From the NCBI GenBank assembly GCA_003483345.1, contig DMWH01000190.1, forward strand, positions 5,486-13,673: a DNA stretch of 8,188 nt, written 5' to 3'. Shown here in pieces: positions 1 through 6,277 of this stretch (positions are counted from its first letter, which is position 1; every line of letters starts with the position of its first letter). A program made the translations under genes and the position numbers. This stretch comes from Clostridiales bacterium. GTDB lineage: Bacteria > Bacillota > Clostridia > Tissierellales > Sedimentibacteraceae. The notes under the pieces were generated by a model, which was given only the letters and a program-made list of their open reading frames with translations, was not told where the DNA came from and ran no database searches.

Positions 1-1094
1 GTCCCTCCATGGAAAATTATTATATCATCATCAACCTCGTTTATTCCTGTTATTTCCTTGCCTTTTTCATAGCTTTCGGGATACCCTCCCGAGGCTAATA
101 TTACGGTTACACATTTATTATCTTCCCACTGCAAATCATCTTCTGTTAAATTGCCCTCAATACATTTAAGCATTATATCAATTAAATCGGACTTAAGTCT
201 TGGAAGAACTACTTCTGTTTCAGGGTCTCCAAAACGAGCGTTGTATTCTAATACCTTAGCTTGATTGTTTTCAATCATGAGACCTATAAACAAAACTCCT
301 TTAAATTCAATATTTTCATTCAGAAAACCATTCAGAGTCCTGTCTAATATATTTTCTTTAATATATTTATTTAATTCTTCGGTAAATATGGTGTTTGGAG
401 AAAAGCATCCCATTCCTCCCGTATTGAGCCCTTTGTCCTGGTCATATGCTTTTTTGTAATCTCTTGCACTTTCCATGGGAATCATTTTTTTGCCGTCAAC
501 AAAGCATAGTAGCGAAGCTTCCGTACCTTTTAAGAATTCTTCTATAACAACTGAATTTCCTGCTTCGCCGAAGAGCTTTTTAACCATTATACTTTTAATG
601 GCTTCTTTGGCTTCTTCATGTGTTTCACATATTAAAACGCCTTTACCTGCAGCTAAACCGTCAGCCTTTACAACAATCGGAGTATTAAATTTGTTAAGTT
701 CACTGATTGCTTTTTCACTATCCGTATAAATTTCATAATTAGCAGATGGTATTGAGTATTTTTTCATGAAATCCTTTGAATAGGATTTGCTCCCTTCAAA
801 TTTTGCTCCGGCTTTTACAGGTCCGAATGCCTTTATTCCTTTCTCGTTAAGCATGTCGACCAACCCTGCTACCAATGGCACTTCAGGGCCGACAACTACC
901 AAATCGATACTGTTTTTTACCGAATATTCAACTAACTTCTCCAGTTCATCTGCTTTAATATCAACACATTCTGCAATTTTAGATATGCCTGCATTTCCGG
1001 GAGCACAGTATAACTTGGACAGTTTGCTGCTTTGTTTTAATTTCCAGCAAATTGTATGCTCTCTTGCTCCGCTTCCAACTACAAGAATTTTCAT
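1..1094 (-). CDS. purD: Phosphoribosylamine--glycine ligase (GAR synthetase), 3' end cut by window edge
   Basis: The cytoplasmic ATP-grasp enzyme PurD joins phosphoribosylamine and glycine to give GAR, using ATP; this is the second step of purine synthesis. I translated the open frame directly: it starts at an ATG at 1094 and runs unbroken for 364 codons to the left edge. The family is usually about 420 residues, so roughly 55 C-terminal residues are missing. Visible motifs are the N-terminal GSGAREH (7-13), PGNAG (32-36), VVGPEVPLVAG (67-77), the ATP-binding VVKADGLAAGKGV (141-153), LNTGGMG (223-229) and the metal/ATP segment EYNARFGDPETE (283-294). The residues before LNTGGMG read ARDYKKAYDQDKG, where many homologues have QDHKR. 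The start is fixed by a strong AGGAGGT site whose first bases belong to the purH stop codon. It is the last gene visible in the operon. Identification is near certain. Confidence 0.97.
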   Translation of the reverse strand, partial: MKILVVGSGAREHTICWKLKQSSKLSKLYCAPGNAGISKIAECVDIKADELEKLVEYSVKNSIDLVVVGPEVPLVAGLVDMLNEKGIKAFGPVKAGAKFEGSKSYSKDFMKKYSIPSANYEIYTDSEKAISELNKFNTPIVVKADGLAAGKGVLICETHEEAKEAIKSIMVKKLFGEAGNSVVIEEFLKGTEASLLCFVDGKKMIPMESARDYKKAYDQDKGLNTGGMGCFSPNTIFTEELNKYIKENILDRTLNGFLNENIEFKGVLFIGLMIENNQAKVLEYNARFGDPETEVVLPRLKSDLIDIMLKCIEGNLTEDDLQWEDNKCVTVILASGGYPESYEKGKEITGINEVDDDIIIFHGG

Positions 1095-1097
1095 AAG

Positions 1098-1104
1098 ACC
1101 TCCT
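1098..1104 (-). promoter_or_regulatory. purD ribosome binding site fused to purH stop codon
   Basis: On the minus strand the sequence reads TAGGAGGTCTTATG. TAG is the purH stop (1105-1103), AGGAGGT is a near-perfect Shine-Dalgarno site, and the ATG follows GGAGG by 4 nt. This fixes the purD start and suggests ribosomes finishing purH can reinitiate on purD. Confidence 0.9.
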
Positions 1105-2662
1105 AATGTTTAAAGTGTCTCATACCGGTGAAAACCATGGATATGTTGTATTTGTTGCACACTTCTATTGATTCATCATCCTTTAATGAGCCGCCCGGCT
1201 GAATAATAGCTCTTATTCCGGCCTTTGCCGCTTCCTCCGCACAATCGGGGAACGGGAAAAATGCATCCGATGCAAGGGATGCTCCCTTGGTGCTGTCTTT
1301 TCCCAAAAAATCATACGCATGCTCAATTGCCTGCTTGCATGCCCATATGCGGTTTACCTGTCCCGGCCCGATTCCAAGGGACTGTCCGTCTTTAACAATG
1401 ACTATGGCATTGGATTTTGTATGCTTTACAATTTTCCATGCCATAAATAAATCCTTCATTTCCTTTTCGGTCGGTTTAGAGGAAGTTACTGTTTTTAACT
1501 CTTCACCTTTAGGAAGGAGCTTTGAATCAATTTCCTGGACTAATAAACCGCCGGCAACCTTTTTAATATCGTAGGAATATTCATCCTGCTTTTGTAATAT
1601 ATTTTCTATTTGCAAAAGTCTTATATTTTTCTTTGACATAAGTACTGACAAAGCTTCTTGGCTGTATGAAGGAGCAACAATTATTTCAACAAAGATTTTA
1701 TTGATTTCCTGTGCAGTCCTTTCATCAATTTCCCTGTTAAATACAACTATGCCTCCAAATATTGAAGTGGGGTCTGCATTGAATGCCTTCATGTAAGCTT
1801 CATAAATATTGTCCCCGCATCCTACTCCGCATGGATTTGCATGCTTGCATGCAACGACACAAGGCTCGTCAAATTCTTTTAAGAGTTCCAAAGCTCCGTT
1901 GGTATCATTTATATTATTAAAAGACAACTCCTTGCCGTGAAGCTGCAAAGCTGAAGCCAAAAGACCGTCAACATTTTTAACTTCTTTATAAAATACTGCT
2001 TTTTGGTGAGGATTTTCACCATATCGCATTTCCTGGATTTTTTCAAAAGTCATTGTGTATGTATCAGGCAAAGTATTGTCCTTTCTTTCTCTTTTAATAT
2101 AAGATGCAATCAATGTGTCATAATGAGCAGTATGAGAAAAAACCTTTGAGCAAAGATAAAATTTAGTGTCTAAGGAAACTTCTTTATTTTCTTTTAATTC
2201 ATTAAGAACCAATTCATAATCCTTAGGGTCAACTATAACAGCCACATCCTGATAGTTTTTAGCTGCGGAGCGAAGCATCGTAGGACCGCCTATATCAATA
2301 TTTTCAATTGCTTCTTCCCTGCTTACGCCTTCTTTTAAAACAGTTTGTTTAAAGGGATACAAATTTACAACCACCAGGTCTATTGGCTTAATATTTAAAT
2401 CTAATAGCTGTTTCATATGCTCAGGGTTTGAGCGCATTGCCAGTAATCCTGCATGAATGTTCGGGTGCAACGTTTTTACCCTTCCGTCGAGGCATTCAGG
2501 AAAATTTGTTACTTCGGAAATTCCTCTTACTTTAATTCCTGCCTCATTTAATTTTTTGTGAGTGCCTCCCGTTGATATAATCTCGACTCCTAATCTTTCT
2601 AATTCTTTAGCAAATTCGACTATTCCTGTTTTATCGGATACACTAATTAAAGCTCTCATCAT
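1103..2662 (-). CDS. purH: Bifunctional AICAR formyltransferase / IMP cyclohydrolase
   Basis: PurH carries out the last two steps to IMP: it formylates AICAR with 10-formyl-tetrahydrofolate, then closes the ring. The 519 residues fit the usual 510-530. The N-terminal MGS-like cyclohydrolase domain covers about residues 1-150, with [12 protein letters not shown] (3-14), STGGT (30-34), [15 protein letters not shown] (60-74) and [16 protein letters not shown] (121-136). The C-terminal AICAR transformylase domain has RYGENPHQ (213-220), the catalytic Lys-His pair in [11 protein letters not shown] (K273, H274), TSIFGGIV (299-306), GPGQVNR (432-438) and SDAFFPFPD (465-473). The protein ends with MRHFKH, the usual C-terminus. 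It lies one base after the purN stop and 8 bp before purD. Two ATG codons in tandem (2662 and 2659) leave the exact start uncertain by one residue. It is complete and shows nothing abnormal. Confidence 0.98.
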   Translation of the reverse strand: MMRALISVSDKTGIVEFAKELERLGVEIISTGGTHKKLNEAGIKVRGISEVTNFPECLDGRVKTLHPNIHAGLLAMRSNPEHMKQLLDLNIKPIDLVVVNLYPFKQTVLKEGVSREEAIENIDIGGPTMLRSAAKNYQDVAVIVDPKDYELVLNELKENKEVSLDTKFYLCSKVFSHTAHYDTLIASYIKRERKDNTLPDTYTMTFEKIQEMRYGENPHQKAVFYKEVKNVDGLLASALQLHGKELSFNNINDTNGALELLKEFDEPCVVACKHANPCGVGCGDNIYEAYMKAFNADPTSIFGGIVVFNREIDERTAQEINKIFVEIIVAPSYSQEALSVLMSKKNIRLLQIENILQKQDEYSYDIKKVAGGLLVQEIDSKLLPKGEELKTVTSSKPTEKEMKDLFMAWKIVKHTKSNAIVIVKDGQSLGIGPGQVNRIWACKQAIEHAYDFLGKDSTKGASLASDAFFPFPDCAEEAAKAGIRAIIQPGGSLKDDESIEVCNKYNISMVFTGMRHFKH

Positions 2663-2663
2663 T

Positions 2664-3290
2664 TTACTCCTTAATTTTTACTTTTCTTCCGCTTATTTGA
2701 ATTTTCCCTTCGCAGTAATACTTCACAGCTAAAGGAAGTATTTTATGCTCTATTTTAAGTACTTTTTGCTGTAATGTTTCGGCAGTATCTTCATAGCCTA
2801 CTTCAACCGCTTCTTGAATGATAATTGGACCCGTGTCTGCTTCCTCATCTACAAAATGTACTGTTGCACCGCTTAATTTAACGCCGTATTTAATAACTTC
2901 TTCATGAACCTTAATACCGTAATAGCCTTTCCCGCAAAATGCCGGTATTAAAGACGGATGAATATTAATTATTCTATTCCTATACTCTTCAATAAATTTA
3001 GAAGTTAGTATTTTTAAATATCCTGCCAGTACCACCAATTCAACATTATGTTTTTTTAACTCATCAATAATAGCATCATTGAAATTTTCAAAGCTTTCAT
3101 AATCCTTTTGCCTTATATATAGGGCATCGATGTTTTTTTGCCTTGCTCTGTTAAGTCCATAAGCATCTTTTCTGTTTGAAATGACAACGGTAATTTTACC
3201 CTTTATATTTCCTGTCTCGATATTATCAATCAAGGACTGCAGATTAGTTCCTGAGCCTGAAATTAATACACCGATTTTTACCTGTGGCAT
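2664..3290 (-). CDS. purN: Phosphoribosylglycinamide formyltransferase (GAR transformylase), folate-dependent
   Basis: PurN transfers the formyl group of 10-formyl-tetrahydrofolate to GAR, giving FGAR in the third step of the pathway. The 208 residues match the family (about 190-215). The nucleotide-binding N-terminus reads [13 protein letters not shown] (8-20), and [12 protein letters not shown] (35-46) follows. The catalytic region NIHPSLIP (109-116) supplies Asn109 and His111, with His145 in TVHFVDE and the catalytic Asp152 in ADTGPIIIQ. The insert [14 protein letters not shown] (117-130) replaces the shorter loop of E. coli PurN and is the form I associate with clostridial proteins. The ATG at 3290 is forced: an in-frame TAA lies two codons upstream and no start codon occurs before the LISGSG motif. 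It overlaps purM by 13 bp and lacks a good ribosome site, so translation probably depends on purM. Confidence 0.97.
   Translation of the reverse strand: MPQVKIGVLISGSGTNLQSLIDNIETGNIKGKITVVISNRKDAYGLNRARQKNIDALYIRQKDYESFENFNDAIIDELKKHNVELVVLAGYLKILTSKFIEEYRNRIINIHPSLIPAFCGKGYYGIKVHEEVIKYGVKLSGATVHFVDEEADTGPIIIQEAVEVGYEDTAETLQQKVLKIEHKILPLAVKYYCEGKIQISGRKVKIKE
2667..2672 (-). promoter_or_regulatory. purH ribosome binding site inside the last codons of purN
   Basis: The minus strand reads AAGGAGTAAAATGATG. AAG GAG are the last two sense codons of purN, followed by its TAA stop, one base, and then two tandem ATG codons. After the five-base GGAGT the first ATG is 3 nt away and the second 6 nt. 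The other strong sites in this window leave 4 nt, so neither start is clearly favoured. Confidence 0.8.
3278..3290 (-). other. purM/purN 13-bp coding overlap
   Basis: The minus strand reads ATGCCACAGGTAA, in which purN starts at ATG (3290) and purM ends at TAA (3280-3278) in another frame. Upstream of the ATG there is only GGCGGG and GGGAAGG, with no proper GGAGG. The start is nevertheless fixed by a TAA (3296-3294) two codons earlier in the purN frame. Translational coupling is inferred. Confidence 0.85.
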
Positions 3291-4318
3291 AATTTAAGCC
3301 CGCCTTCCCTTTTTACTGTTCTTCCTATTATTACAGGGGTTTCACCGACACTTTTCAGGTAGCTCAAAATATCGTCCGCATCATCTTTTGCAACAGTCAA
3401 TACTATGCCGATACCCATGTTAAATGTACCATACATTTCATCAATGTCAATGTTCCCTTTTTTTTGCAACAGCTTAAATATGGGAAGAACATTGATATTT
3501 TTAGTATCTATATCTGCTGTAATGCCTTGAGGAAACATCCTTGGAATATTTTCATAAAATCCCCCGCCTGTAATATTAGATAAACCCTTTATTTCAAATT
3601 TAGATATGAGGTCAAGTACCAGCTTGGCATAAATTCTTGTCGGAGTTAATAACTCTTCTCCCAAGGTTTTTCCAAGCTCCTCTACATAGTCTGTAATATC
3701 ATAGTTTTTGTGACTGAAAAAAACTTTTCGCACTAAGGAGTATCCGTTGCTGTGAATTCCGCTTGAAGGAATACCTATTAAAATATCCCCTTCTATTATT
3801 TTTGAGCCGTCGATTATTTTCTTTTTATCAACAATTCCAACACAAAATCCCGCAATATCATATTCTCCCACGTCGTAAAGTCCCGGCATTTCGGCAGTTT
3901 CTCCTCCAATTAAGGCACAGCCTGCCTTAATGCAGCCCTCCGATACACCTTTAACAATGCTTGCTGCTTTTTTTGGCTCTAGTTTTCCTGTTGCTATATA
4001 ATCCAGGAAAAATAAAGGTTTTGCACCCTGGCATATAACATCATTTACACACATGGCTACGGCGTCCTCACCGATAGTGTCGTGCTTGTCTGCCATAAAT
4101 GCAATCATGAGCTTTGTTCCAACACCGTCTGTTCCCGAAACCAATACCGGTTCTTCATATTCATCCTTATCGATTTCAAACATTCCTCCAAAACCGCCTA
4201 TGTTTGAAATTACACCCTTTATATGTGTTTTTCTTACATGCTCTTTAATGAGCTTTACCGTTTCATAACCGGAATTTACATCCACGCCTGAATCTTTATA
4301 AGTCAGTTTATCAGTCAT
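3278..4318 (-). CDS. purM: Phosphoribosylformylglycinamidine cyclo-ligase (AIR synthetase)
   Basis: PurM uses ATP to close the imidazole ring of FGAM, giving AIR. The 346 residues match the family length (about 340-350), and the protein aligns from its first residue with the enterobacterial MTDK...YKDAGVD start. Motifs in order are [10 protein letters not shown] (61-70), [15 protein letters not shown] (80-94), [11 protein letters not shown] (138-148), [14 protein letters not shown] (185-198), LTPTRIYAK (224-232) and [12 protein letters not shown] (249-260). These belong to the AIRS N-terminal (roughly 1-165) and C-terminal (roughly 175-345) domains, the same fold found twice in PurL. The start is set by AAGGAGGT, which includes part of the purF stop codon. 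The last 13 bases also encode the start of purN. It is complete and typical. Confidence 0.98.
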   Translation of the reverse strand: MTDKLTYKDSGVDVNSGYETVKLIKEHVRKTHIKGVISNIGGFGGMFEIDKDEYEEPVLVSGTDGVGTKLMIAFMADKHDTIGEDAVAMCVNDVICQGAKPLFFLDYIATGKLEPKKAASIVKGVSEGCIKAGCALIGGETAEMPGLYDVGEYDIAGFCVGIVDKKKIIDGSKIIEGDILIGIPSSGIHSNGYSLVRKVFFSHKNYDITDYVEELGKTLGEELLTPTRIYAKLVLDLISKFEIKGLSNITGGGFYENIPRMFPQGITADIDTKNINVLPIFKLLQKKGNIDIDEMYGTFNMGIGIVLTVAKDDADDILSYLKSVGETPVIIGRTVKREGGLKLCHR

Positions 4319-4321
4319 AAT

Positions 4322-4329
4322 ACCTCCTT
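4322..4329 (-). promoter_or_regulatory. purM ribosome binding site fused to purF stop codon
   Basis: The minus strand reads TAAGGAGGTATTATG. The purF stop TAA (4330-4328) shares its two A residues with the Shine-Dalgarno site AAGGAGGT, and GGAGG stands 4 nt before the purM ATG. This supports the chosen start and reinitiation coupling to purF. Confidence 0.9.
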
Positions 4330-5716
4330 ATATACCGTTATTGGGTACTTCCATGGGATAATCGCCGTTTAAACAAGCCTTGCAGTAGCCTAGATTTGAA
4401 CCTGTAGATTTGATTAAGTTTTCTAAACTCAAAAAATGTACGCTGTCTGCTTTAATATAGTCTTTTATTTCTTCTATTGTTTTATTTGCGCCTAACAATT
4501 CTTTTCTGTCAGGGGTGTTTATACCGAAGAAACAAGAATGGGTTACCGGAGGTGAAGCTATTCGTACATGAACCTCTTTTGCCCCTGCTTCCCTGACCAT
4601 ACTTACAATTTGTTTTGTTGTTGTCCCTCTTACTATACTGTCATCAACCATAACTACAACTTTATCCTGAACAATTTCCTTTAAAATGCTTAATTTTGTT
4701 TTGACTCCCTGCTGTCTTAGTTTATCAGTGGGCTCAATGAAAGTCCTCTTTGCATATCTGTTTTTTATAATTCCAAGACCATATGGAATACTTAATTCTT
4801 CTGCATATCCCAATGCAGCCGGTGTTCCTGAGTCAGGCACGCAAAATACCAGATCTGCTTTCACGGGAGCTTCCTGTGCCAACAATCTACCTGATTTATA
4901 TCTCGTCTCATAAACATTTACACCATCTAAATTGCTGTCCGGTCTTGCAAAATATACATGCTCGAATATACACAATCTTTGTTGTGCATATTTAGTTGTT
5001 TTTATGCTGTTAACTCCTTCTTCATTTATTACAACAATTTCACCCGGCTCGATATCTCTTATAAATTCACCGCCCATTGCAGTAATTCCGCAGCTTTCCG
5101 AAGCAAGCAAATATCCGTCTTCCCTTTTCCCAAGGCAAAGAGGTCTAAGGCCATAGTTGTCCCTTACGCCGATAAGCTCTTTATCTGTCATAACTACAAA
5201 TGCATATGCTCCTTTTACAACCTCCATTGTAGTTTGTATAGATTTAATTATACTGCCTCTGAAATGTCTTGAAATTAAATTGGCTACAACCTCAGAATCA
5301 GTGGAAGTCTGAAATATTACTCCTTCATTTTCAAGTATTTCTCTTATAGAATCTGCATTAACCAAATTTCCGTTATGGGCTAAGGCTATCGAACCTTCTT
5401 TATATCGCACTACTAAGGGTTGTGCATTTTGCTTTTCGCTTTCTCCAGATGTGGAATATCTGTCATGCCCTATTGCAATATTGCCTTTTAAACTATCTAT
5501 TATCTTTTGTGAAAGAACATCGGCAACCAATCCCATATCCTTATGGAATTCAATTCTTTTTCCTGTATGAATTGCAATACCTGCACTTTCCTGGCCTCTA
5601 TGCTGAAGTGCAAATAAACCGTAATATATAAGCTGACTTGTAATATCCGGATTGTCTGAATATACTCCAACAACCCCGCATTCCTCATGTAATTTATCTT
5701 CTTCTAAATTGAACAT
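4328..5716 (-). CDS. purF: Amidophosphoribosyltransferase (glutamine PRPP amidotransferase), propeptide and [4Fe-4S] type
   Basis: PurF catalyses the committed step, using glutamine and PRPP to make phosphoribosylamine. The 462 residues comprise an N-terminal Ntn-type glutaminase and a C-terminal phosphoribosyltransferase domain. The first 12 residues, ending in Glu-Glu, precede Cys13 of ECGVVGVYS. By family knowledge this is a cleaved propeptide exposing the catalytic cysteine. Other glutaminase motifs are LQHRGQESAGI (37-47), GHDRYSTSG (83-91) and AHNGNLVN (113-120). The PRPP loop is VVMVDDSIVRGTT (354-366). Cys249, Cys395, Cys445 and Cys448 line up with the four iron-sulfur ligands of Bacillus subtilis PurF, so an oxygen-sensitive cluster is expected. 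In that relative, purine nucleotides inhibit the enzyme. The ATG follows AAGGAG at normal distance. It is separated from purE by the widest gap in the operon and followed closely by purM. Confidence 0.98.
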   Translation of the reverse strand: MFNLEEDKLHEECGVVGVYSDNPDITSQLIYYGLFALQHRGQESAGIAIHTGKRIEFHKDMGLVADVLSQKIIDSLKGNIAIGHDRYSTSGESEKQNAQPLVVRYKEGSIALAHNGNLVNADSIREILENEGVIFQTSTDSEVVANLISRHFRGSIIKSIQTTMEVVKGAYAFVVMTDKELIGVRDNYGLRPLCLGKREDGYLLASESCGITAMGGEFIRDIEPGEIVVINEEGVNSIKTTKYAQQRLCIFEHVYFARPDSNLDGVNVYETRYKSGRLLAQEAPVKADLVFCVPDSGTPAALGYAEELSIPYGLGIIKNRYAKRTFIEPTDKLRQQGVKTKLSILKEIVQDKVVVMVDDSIVRGTTTKQIVSMVREAGAKEVHVRIASPPVTHSCFFGINTPDRKELLGANKTIEEIKDYIKADSVHFLSLENLIKSTGSNLGYCKACLNGDYPMEVPNNGI

Positions 5717-5721
5717 AGTAT

Positions 5722-5727
5722 CTCCTT
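5722..5727 (-). promoter_or_regulatory. purF ribosome binding site
   Basis: The minus strand reads AAGGAGATACTATG, a good Shine-Dalgarno core with 5 nt between GGAG and the ATG at 5716. Unlike its neighbours it lies free in an intergenic gap, so purF can be initiated independently of purE. Confidence 0.85.
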
Positions 5728-5754
5728 CTTGTCATTGGTATGAATGTTTGTCTC

Positions 5755-5782
5755 GTCATCTTTATCCTGTGCTCAGGATGAC
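5755..5782 (-). repeat. Small inverted repeat at the purE/purF junction
   Basis: The minus strand holds a perfect 6-bp stem ATCCTG / CAGGAT around the loop AGCA (5779-5764). A second 6-bp pair, GTCATC (5782-5777) with GATGAC (5760-5755), overlaps it, so the two pairings exclude each other. The purE stop TGA (5775-5773) lies inside the hairpin. No T-run follows, so it does not look like a terminator. The GTCATCCTGAGC sequence recalls short dispersed repeats of many Firmicutes; that resemblance is from memory and unproven. Confidence 0.5.
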
Positions 5783-6267
5783 ATCAATTTTTCGTTTAAT
5801 TTCTTGTCTTTTTCAAATACTTTTTCAGCCATTTGTTTTTTATAATCCAAAAACTTATTCCTTAAATCTTCGTATTTCACCGATAATATCTGGATAGCCA
5901 GTAATGCAGCATTTTCTGCGGCATTTATGCCCACTGTTGCAACCGGCACTCCCGGAGGCATCTGTACTATCGATAACAAGGCATCCATTCCGTCTAATTC
6001 CGAAGATTTAATCGGAAGTCCTATTACCGGCACAGTCGTGCATCCTGCCAACACTCCCGGCAAATGGGCAGCCTTTCCTGCTGCAGCTATAATGACATCA
6101 TAACCGTTTTTATATGCATTTCTTGCAAATTCCAAAGCTTCATATGGTGTTCTGTGGGCTGATATAACCCTTACATCAGCCATAACTTCGAAATCTTTCA
6201 AAACTTTATAACCCTTTTCAACTACCGGAAAGTCTGAATCACTTCCCATAACTATTGCTACTTTCAT
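5773..6267 (-). CDS. purE: 5-(carboxyamino)imidazole ribonucleotide mutase (class I PurE)
   Basis: Class I PurE moves the carboxyl group of N5-CAIR to carbon 4, giving CAIR. The 164 residues fit the bacterial family. Motifs are MGSDSDFP (7-14) in the phosphate-binding N-terminus, SAHRTP (36-41) with His38, AGKAAHLPGVLAG (63-75) with His68, SIVQMPPGVPVATVGI (99-114) and the helical NAALLAIQIL (119-128). The AAHLPG segment is typical of class I. Class II enzymes, which carboxylate AIR directly with CO2, differ there. Class I normally works with PurK, which makes N5-CAIR, and no purK is in the window. The ATG has a strong GGAGGA site. The last residues (MSS) and stop codon fall within a small inverted repeat, so the extreme C-terminus may have been reshaped by that element; this is inference. 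It lies 10 bp after purL and 56 bp before purF. Confidence 0.97.
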   Translation of the reverse strand: MKVAIVMGSDSDFPVVEKGYKVLKDFEVMADVRVISAHRTPYEALEFARNAYKNGYDVIIAAAGKAAHLPGVLAGCTTVPVIGLPIKSSELDGMDALLSIVQMPPGVPVATVGINAAENAALLAIQILSVKYEDLRNKFLDYKKQMAEKVFEKDKKLNEKLMSS

Positions 6268-6270
6268 TAC

Positions 6271-6276
6271 TCCTCC
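6271..6276 (-). promoter_or_regulatory. purE ribosome binding site directly after purL stop
   Basis: The minus strand reads TAATGGAGGAGTAATG. The purL stop TAA (6280-6278) is followed after one base by GGAGGA, and GGAGG lies 4 nt before the purE ATG. This supports the start and the cotranscription of purL and purE. Confidence 0.9.
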
Positions 6277-6277
6277 A

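Noticed and set aside
787..1113. 108-codon plus-strand open frame across the purD start.
   Set aside because: It is antisense to purD residues with the conserved GSGAREH and PGNAG motifs and runs past the purD ribosome site, so it is a shadow frame.
1332..1852. Shared 11-mer TGCTTGCATGC at 1332-1342 and 1842-1852, part of a GCATGC palindrome pair at 1839-1852.
   Set aside because: Both copies encode Ala-Cys-Lys-(His/Gln)-Ala in purH, one at the conserved Lys-His site, so codon content explains them. No wider repeat is seen.
4958..5272. 104-codon plus-strand frame, with other plus-strand frames (265-459, 475-729, 1287-1574, 5652-5897).
   Set aside because: All lie opposite conserved pur coding sequence and have low-complexity, Ser/Leu/Phe-rich translations expected from reading AT-rich genes backwards.
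5500..5688. 62-codon minus-strand open frame within purF.
   Set aside because: It is an alternative frame of the purF glutaminase region, whose real frame carries LQHRGQESAGI and GHDRYSTSG.
5755..5782. Intrinsic terminator between purE and purF.
   Set aside because: The stem is only 6 bp and no T-run follows on the minus strand. Gene content and close spacing favour one transcript.
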